In this document: in pieces, positions 60,359 through 64,000 of the stretch | Layout of the letters: every line of letters starts with the position of its first letter | How positions within the stretch are numbered: the stretch's first letter is position 1 | Assembly (NCBI RefSeq): GCF_029868385.1 | Contig: NZ_JARWNX010000037.1 | Span: 62,001 to 126,000, forward strand | Direction: 5' to 3' | From: Nocardia cyriacigeorgica | GTDB taxonomy: Bacteria; Actinomycetota; Actinomycetes; Mycobacteriales; Mycobacteriaceae | DNA: 64,000 bases | The notes under the pieces: generated by a model | The model's input: only the letters and a program-made list of their open reading frames with translations | The model's database searches: none | What the model was told of the DNA's origin: nothing | Translations under genes and position numbers: made by a program

Positions 60359-61650
60359 CGAAACTCCTCCTGTCGCTGAACGAGCCGCCGCAACAATCTG
60401 TCTCTGTGTAATGCATCGCTCGCAACCGCGATCGCGGTACGTGCGAGCGCCGTCGCTCCGTCGATCACCGCTCGGTCGGCCGAGGCGTTGACGCTGGCCG
60501 CGGCGAAACCGGGCTGATGCGTCACCGCGCCACCGGCATCGATGCCGATGACCGGGTGGATCCCCGGGATGACGTTGGTGACGTTGCCCATGTCCGTGCT
60601 CCCGAGCGGTCGCTGCGCCTCGAGCTCGGACGCGATCGGCGTCCGTCCCAGGCCGACGATCTGCGCTCGATAGGCAGACAGTAATGCCGGGTCCGGGGTG
60701 AGCTCGGTATAGGTGGGCGCGAGCGTCCGTATGTCATGGGTGCAGCCGGTCGCGAGGGCGCCCGCCTCGAAGCAATCGGATGCTCGTCGCATCAGTTCGC
60801 CGAGGGATGCGGAGTCGGCTGCTCGCAGGTAATACAGCAGTTCCGCACGTCCGGGCACGATGTTGGGGGCTACGCCACCGTCGCCGACTATACCGTGCAG
60901 CTGCTGGCCCGGACGCAGATGCTGACGCAGCAAGCCGATGGCGACCTGTGCGACGGTGACCGCGTCACCGGCGTTGCGCCCCTGTTCCGGCGCGGCGCTG
61001 GCGTGGGCTTCGCGGCCGTGATAGACCACCGACAGATCGGCCAGCGCCAGCGAATGCGCCCCGGCGATGTCGTACGGTCCGGGATGCACCATCATCGCCA
61101 TCGCGACATCGTCGAAGACGCCGCGCTCGACCATCAGCACCTTGCCGCCGCCGCTCTCCTCGGCGGGCGTGCCGAGCACGACGACGGTGATGCCGAGCGC
61201 ATCGGCCACCGCCGCGAGGCCGAGCGCCGCGCCCGTCGAACTCGCGGCGATGATGTTGTGCCCGCAGGCATGTCCGAGTTCGGGCAGGGCGTCGTATTCG
61301 GCGCACAACCCGACGGTGAGTTCACCGCTGCCGTAGCTGGCCCGGAATGCGGTGGGCAGCCCGGCCACACCGGTCTCGATCTCGAATCCGCGCTCGGCCA
61401 GCGGCGCGATCACCTTGGCGACGCTGCGGGTCTCCTCGAACGCCAACTCGGGTTCGGCGTGGATCGCATGGGACAGGCCGATCAGTTCCGCCGTCGCGGC
61501 GGCGATGGCCGCATCGGCTGCCGCCATGAGCGCCGGGTGCGGATCGGCGGCGTGGACGTCACCGTCATCGTCGCGTGCGGCACCGTCGCCGCGCCGTGCG
61601 GTGTCGTCGGCGCTGCGCTGCTCGGACGGGCCGCTGCGCGGGAGTGGCAT
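60355..61650 (-). CDS. amiB1: M20-family amidohydrolase (AmiB1-like)
   Basis: A 431-residue M20 amidohydrolase, the AmiB1 (Rv3306c) equivalent. After a 45-residue polar N-terminus come IAAATAELIGLSHAIHAEPE, CAEYDALPELGHACGHNIIA (metal-binding Asp/His), VLGTPAEESGGGKVLM, REAHASAAPEQGRNAGDAV and PLGSTDMGNVTNVIPGIHPV. Members of this subgroup include p-aminobenzoyl-glutamate and N-acyl amino acid hydrolases. It overlaps the AmiA1-like gene by ATGA and is the first gene of the pair. Confidence 0.92.
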   Translation of the reverse strand: MPLPRSGPSEQRSADDTARRGDGAARDDDGDVHAADPHPALMAAADAAIAAATAELIGLSHAIHAEPELAFEETRSVAKVIAPLAERGFEIETGVAGLPTAFRASYGSGELTVGLCAEYDALPELGHACGHNIIAASSTGAALGLAAVADALGITVVVLGTPAEESGGGKVLMVERGVFDDVAMAMMVHPGPYDIAGAHSLALADLSVVYHGREAHASAAPEQGRNAGDAVTVAQVAIGLLRQHLRPGQQLHGIVGDGGVAPNIVPGRAELLYYLRAADSASLGELMRRASDCFEAGALATGCTHDIRTLAPTYTELTPDPALLSAYRAQIVGLGRTPIASELEAQRPLGSTDMGNVTNVIPGIHPVIGIDAGGAVTHQPGFAAASVNASADRAVIDGATALARTAIAVASDALHRDRLLRRLVQRQEEFR

Positions 61651-61731
61651 GACATTCAGTGTGGCACTGTGCGCCGCACGTCTCGCACCGCACCGTGTCG
61701 GCGGCGCGGTGTGATTGAAATCAGCGGTGAG

Positions 61732-62436
61732 TTAACCCGCGGCGAACGCCAGGTTCTCCGGGGTGGTCGGCACGGCGAGGCCGGCGAGCGCGTTCGCGTG
61801 CAGGGCGCGCTTGATCACCGGCAGGTTCGGCTTGCGGTTGGCCGCGAGGGCCTGCGCCTGGGCGACGGCGGCGGCGACCAGCGCCTCGGCCTCCGCCTTA
61901 CCGTCGACGATCCCTGCGGCGATGGCTTCGTCGGCCGGGAAGCGATGTCCGGTCGTCATGGCCTTGACCGCGACCTGGTTGGTCAGCCGCTCGGTCAGCA
62001 GCGCGTTCATCCCGATGGTGAACGGCATCCCGAGGTGCACCTCGGGCAGGCTGTAGAAGCCGCGATCGGCGCGCATCAGCCGGAAGTCGTGTGAGGTGGC
62101 CAGCATGGCGCCCGCGCCGAAGGCGTGCCCGTTGACGGCGGCGACGGTCGGCATCGGGAAGGTCAGCAGCCGGGTGTAGATCGAATGCACGCGGTCGAGG
62201 TAGCCGTGCATCTGGTCCAGGTTGCCGAACAACCAGTCGGTGTCGAGGCCGTTGCTGTAGAACTTGCCGGACGCGGTGGTGACCAGCGCCGCCGGACCCT
62301 CCGACGCTTCGACGGTGTCGAGGGCGGTGTGGATCTCGGCGATCCAGTCCGGGTGGAAGCGGTTCTCGCTGTCGGTCTGTCCCTCGTTGCCGAGGTAGAG
62401 CACGAACACATCCCCATCACGTTCCAGATACGGCAT
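61732..62436 (-). CDS. Enoyl-CoA hydratase/isomerase family protein
   Basis: A 234-residue crotonase: [40 protein letters not shown] and [20 protein letters not shown] give the CoA thioester site, and [20 protein letters not shown] the active-site loop. A Glu in PEVHLG could be a catalytic acid. The ATG at 62436 is six bases after TACGCT with no ribosome site, so likely leaderless. CTACTCGCGGGTAG (62469-62482), the same dyad as upstream of fadE5, lies just beyond. Divergent to deoD. The substrate may be a delta3-enoyl-CoA. Confidence 0.87.
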   Translation of the reverse strand: MPYLERDGDVFVLYLGNEGQTDSENRFHPDWIAEIHTALDTVEASEGPAALVTTASGKFYSNGLDTDWLFGNLDQMHGYLDRVHSIYTRLLTFPMPTVAAVNGHAFGAGAMLATSHDFRLMRADRGFYSLPEVHLGMPFTIGMNALLTERLTNQVAVKAMTTGHRFPADEAIAAGIVDGKAEAEALVAAAVAQAQALAANRKPNLPVIKRALHANALAGLAVPTTPENLAFAAG

Positions 62437-62468
62437 GCGTGCAGCGTATCGGTATCGGCGAGCAAGTC

Positions 62469-62482
62469 CTACTCGCGGGTAG
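62469..62482 (-). promoter_or_regulatory. CTAC-N6-GTAG dyad upstream of the crotonase
   Basis: CTACTCGCGGGTAG shares 13 of 14 bases with the site at 12446-12459 before fadE5. It overlaps or is adjacent to the -35 region of the likely leaderless crotonase mRNA and lies 71 nt before the deoD start. Confidence 0.6.
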
Positions 62483-62553
62483 CAAGTGCTTCGGTGTGCT
62501 CGGTCACCTCCGAGTTCCGCCCGCCACGCGACCGGGCCGATACAGTTGCCGTC

Positions 62554-63333
62554 ATGCTTGCCGAAGAGGCCGCCGCGGCGATCGCCGAGCGGACAGGAGT
62601 GCCGCGCCATCCGGTCGCGGTGGTGCTCGGATCGGGTTGGCAGGACGCCGTCACCGAGATCGGGACGCCCACCGCGTCGGTGTCGATGTCGGAGCTACCC
62701 GGCATCGCCGTACCGACCGCGCTCGGGCACTCCGGCATGGTCCACTCGATCCCGGTCGGCCGGACACCGGTTCTGGTGCTCATGGGTCGCCAGCATCTCT
62801 ACGAGGGCCACGCACCCGATGATGTGGTGCGCCCGGTGCGCGCCGCCGTCGCCGCGGGCGCGCACACCGTGCTGCTCACCAATGCCGCCGGCGGTATCCG
62901 GCCCGGTCTGCGCGTCGGCGAGCCGGTGCTGATCAGCGATCACCTCAATCTCACCGGCCGCACCCCGCTGTCCGGTGCGACATTCGTGAACATGGTCGAC
63001 GCATGGGATCCCGATCTGCGCGCGGTGGCCCGCGGGGTCGATCCGACCCTCACCGAGGGCGTCTACGCGGGCCTGCTCGGTCCCCAATACGAAACACCCG
63101 CCGAGATCAGGATGCTCGGCACTCTCGGCGCCGATCTGGTCGGCATGTCGACCGTGCTCGAGGCCATCGCGTGCCGGGCGCTCGACGCACGAGTACTCGG
63201 CATCTCCCTGGTCACCAACCTGGCCGCGGGCGTCACCGGGGAGGCGCTCACCCATGCCGAGGTCCTCGCCGAGGGCCGGGCGGCCGCGCCACGGCTCGGC
63301 AAGCTGCTGCGCGGCGTACTGGAGTCGCTGTAG
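62554..63333 (+). CDS. deoD: Purine nucleoside phosphorylase
   Basis: A 259-residue trimeric-type purine nucleoside phosphorylase (PNP; M. tuberculosis DeoD, Rv3307): [89 protein letters not shown] and [13 protein letters not shown]. It cleaves purine nucleosides with phosphate in the salvage pathway. The ATG at 62554 stands seven bases after TACAGT and has no ribosome site: likely leaderless. The longer frame upstream belongs to the opposite strand. Ends in TAG directly before the next gene's ATG. Confidence 0.95.
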   Translation: MLAEEAAAAIAERTGVPRHPVAVVLGSGWQDAVTEIGTPTASVSMSELPGIAVPTALGHSGMVHSIPVGRTPVLVLMGRQHLYEGHAPDDVVRPVRAAVAAGAHTVLLTNAAGGIRPGLRVGEPVLISDHLNLTGRTPLSGATFVNMVDAWDPDLRAVARGVDPTLTEGVYAGLLGPQYETPAEIRMLGTLGADLVGMSTVLEAIACRALDARVLGISLVTNLAAGVTGEALTHAEVLAEGRAAAPRLGKLLRGVLESL

Positions 63334-64000
63334 ATGTTGCGTTTCGGAACGGCGGGACTGCGCGGGCCGCTGCGGGACGGCCCGGACGGCATGAACGTGA
63401 CGACCGTCGGCCGCGCGACGGCCGGGATCGCGGACTGGCTGCGCGACCGCTGTCTGGGCGGCGGCCGGGTGATCGTCGGCCGCGACGCCCGCCACGGTTC
63501 GGCCGAATTCGCCACCGCGACAGCGGAGATCTTCGCCGCGGCCGGCTTCCCGGTGACGTTGCTGCCCGAACCGCTGCCGACCCCGGTGACCGCCTTCGCC
63601 GTGCGCGAACTCGGCGCGGTGGCGGGGGTGCAGATCACCGCCTCACACAATCCGGCCACCGATAACGGCTACAAGGTCTACCTCGACGGCGGCGCCCAGC
63701 TGCTGGCACCGGCCGATACCGAGATCGAAGACCGAATCGAGGCGGTGACCGAACCGATCGACCGTACGCCGGTGGCGTCCTCCGGCGGCGATCTCGTGCA
63801 GCGGTATCTCGACCGGGTCGGCGCACTGCCGAAGCTCATCGGCGGTTCGGGCGAGCGCACGGATATCCGCATCGCGCTCACCCCGCTGCACGGGGTGGGT
63901 GGTGCGACCGCCCGCGCGGCGCTCAACGCGGCCGGTTTCACCGATGTCCATGTGGTGGACGAACAATTCGACCCCGATCCCGACTTTCCGACCGTCGCGT
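63334..64000 (+). CDS. pmmB: Phosphomannomutase/phosphoglucomutase, cut by window end
   Basis: The first 222 residues of an alpha-D-phosphohexomutase of the PmmB (Rv3308) type: LRFGTAGLRGPLRDGPDGMN, VIVGRDARHGSAEFATATAE, GVQITASHNPATDNGYKVYL (Ser is the phosphoryl acceptor) and IRIALTPLHGVGGATARAAL. The gene starts immediately after the deoD stop and in the same frame, with no room for a longer N-terminus. M. tuberculosis PmmB, from memory, has about 36 residues before the FGTAGLRG motif that are missing here. Function: interconversion of hexose-6- and -1-phosphates or pentose phosphates. Confidence 0.93.
   Translation, partial: MLRFGTAGLRGPLRDGPDGMNVTTVGRATAGIADWLRDRCLGGGRVIVGRDARHGSAEFATATAEIFAAAGFPVTLLPEPLPTPVTAFAVRELGAVAGVQITASHNPATDNGYKVYLDGGAQLLAPADTEIEDRIEAVTEPIDRTPVASSGGDLVQRYLDRVGALPKLIGGSGERTDIRIALTPLHGVGGATARAALNAAGFTDVHVVDEQFDPDPDFPTVA

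Overview
The window is GC-rich, densely coded DNA from a mycolic-acid-containing actinobacterium, most likely Nocardia or a close relative. The basis is strong similarity to Mycobacterium tuberculosis genes recalled from memory (fadE5, dcd, aspC, udgA, an Rv0338c-type iron-sulfur reductase, and the amiA1-amiB1-deoD-pmmB block), a type VII secretion cassette, a 6C small RNA, many GTG starts and several likely leaderless mRNAs. No phage, IS element, CRISPR array or rRNA was seen.

Layout. 1-5.3 kb: a decayed toxin-antitoxin-like area (AbiEi-like gene plus a HipB/HipA-like remnant), an ABC exporter operon with its own MarR/GbsR regulator, terminator and operator, an EcsC-like membrane protein and an NAD-type 6-phosphogluconate dehydrogenase. 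5.6-9 kb: a large VanW-domain membrane protein and an XRE/MmyB-type regulator. 9.2-19.6 kb: two secreted DUF4185 paralogues, fadE5, two crotonases, hydrolases, a methyltransferase and an erythromycin-esterase-fold protein with altered catalytic residues. 20-29 kb: a lipoprotein, then an organosulfur oxidation island (two SfnB/DszC-type flavoenzymes, a DszA/NtaA-type and an SfnG-type FMN monooxygenase, a StyA-like FAD monooxygenase, two flavin reductases and a free methionine sulfoxide reductase). 29-32 kb: an ESX-type cassette. 32.3-33.9 kb: an alpha/beta hydrolase, a RelE/Phd toxin-antitoxin pair and tRNA-Gly(CCC). 34-47.7 kb: TetR-membrane protein pair, amidase, dcd, TPR-XRE regulator, Ser/Thr kinase, aspC, 6C RNA, YibE/F protein, Hsp70-like protein, udgA. 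47.7-52.5 kb: class IV aminotransferase with a divergent MerR regulator, a YdcF protein and a two-subunit acyl-CoA dehydrogenase. 52.6-64 kb: Fe-S reductase, a secreted glycine-zipper protein, an S1 protease, amiA1/amiB1-like amidohydrolases, a crotonase, purine nucleoside phosphorylase and the start of a phosphohexomutase.

The main themes are lipid catabolism and sulfur scavenging. A shared dyad, TAC-N6-GTA, lies upstream of fadE5, two crotonases and the Fe-S reductase, suggesting one fatty-acid regulon. The sulfur island carries monooxygenases together with the reductases needed to feed them reduced flavin.

The most unusual sequence features are a 100-residue repeat-rich insertion inside the SfnB gene, a triplicated junction of two convergent gene ends at 44.65-44.89 kb, five tandem 27-nt repeats at the end of the class IV aminotransferase gene, an orphan hairpin with a T-tract at 5.4 kb and an 89-nt inverted repeat at 59 kb. 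Functional calls come from reading the sequence and remembered family features; no database search was run.
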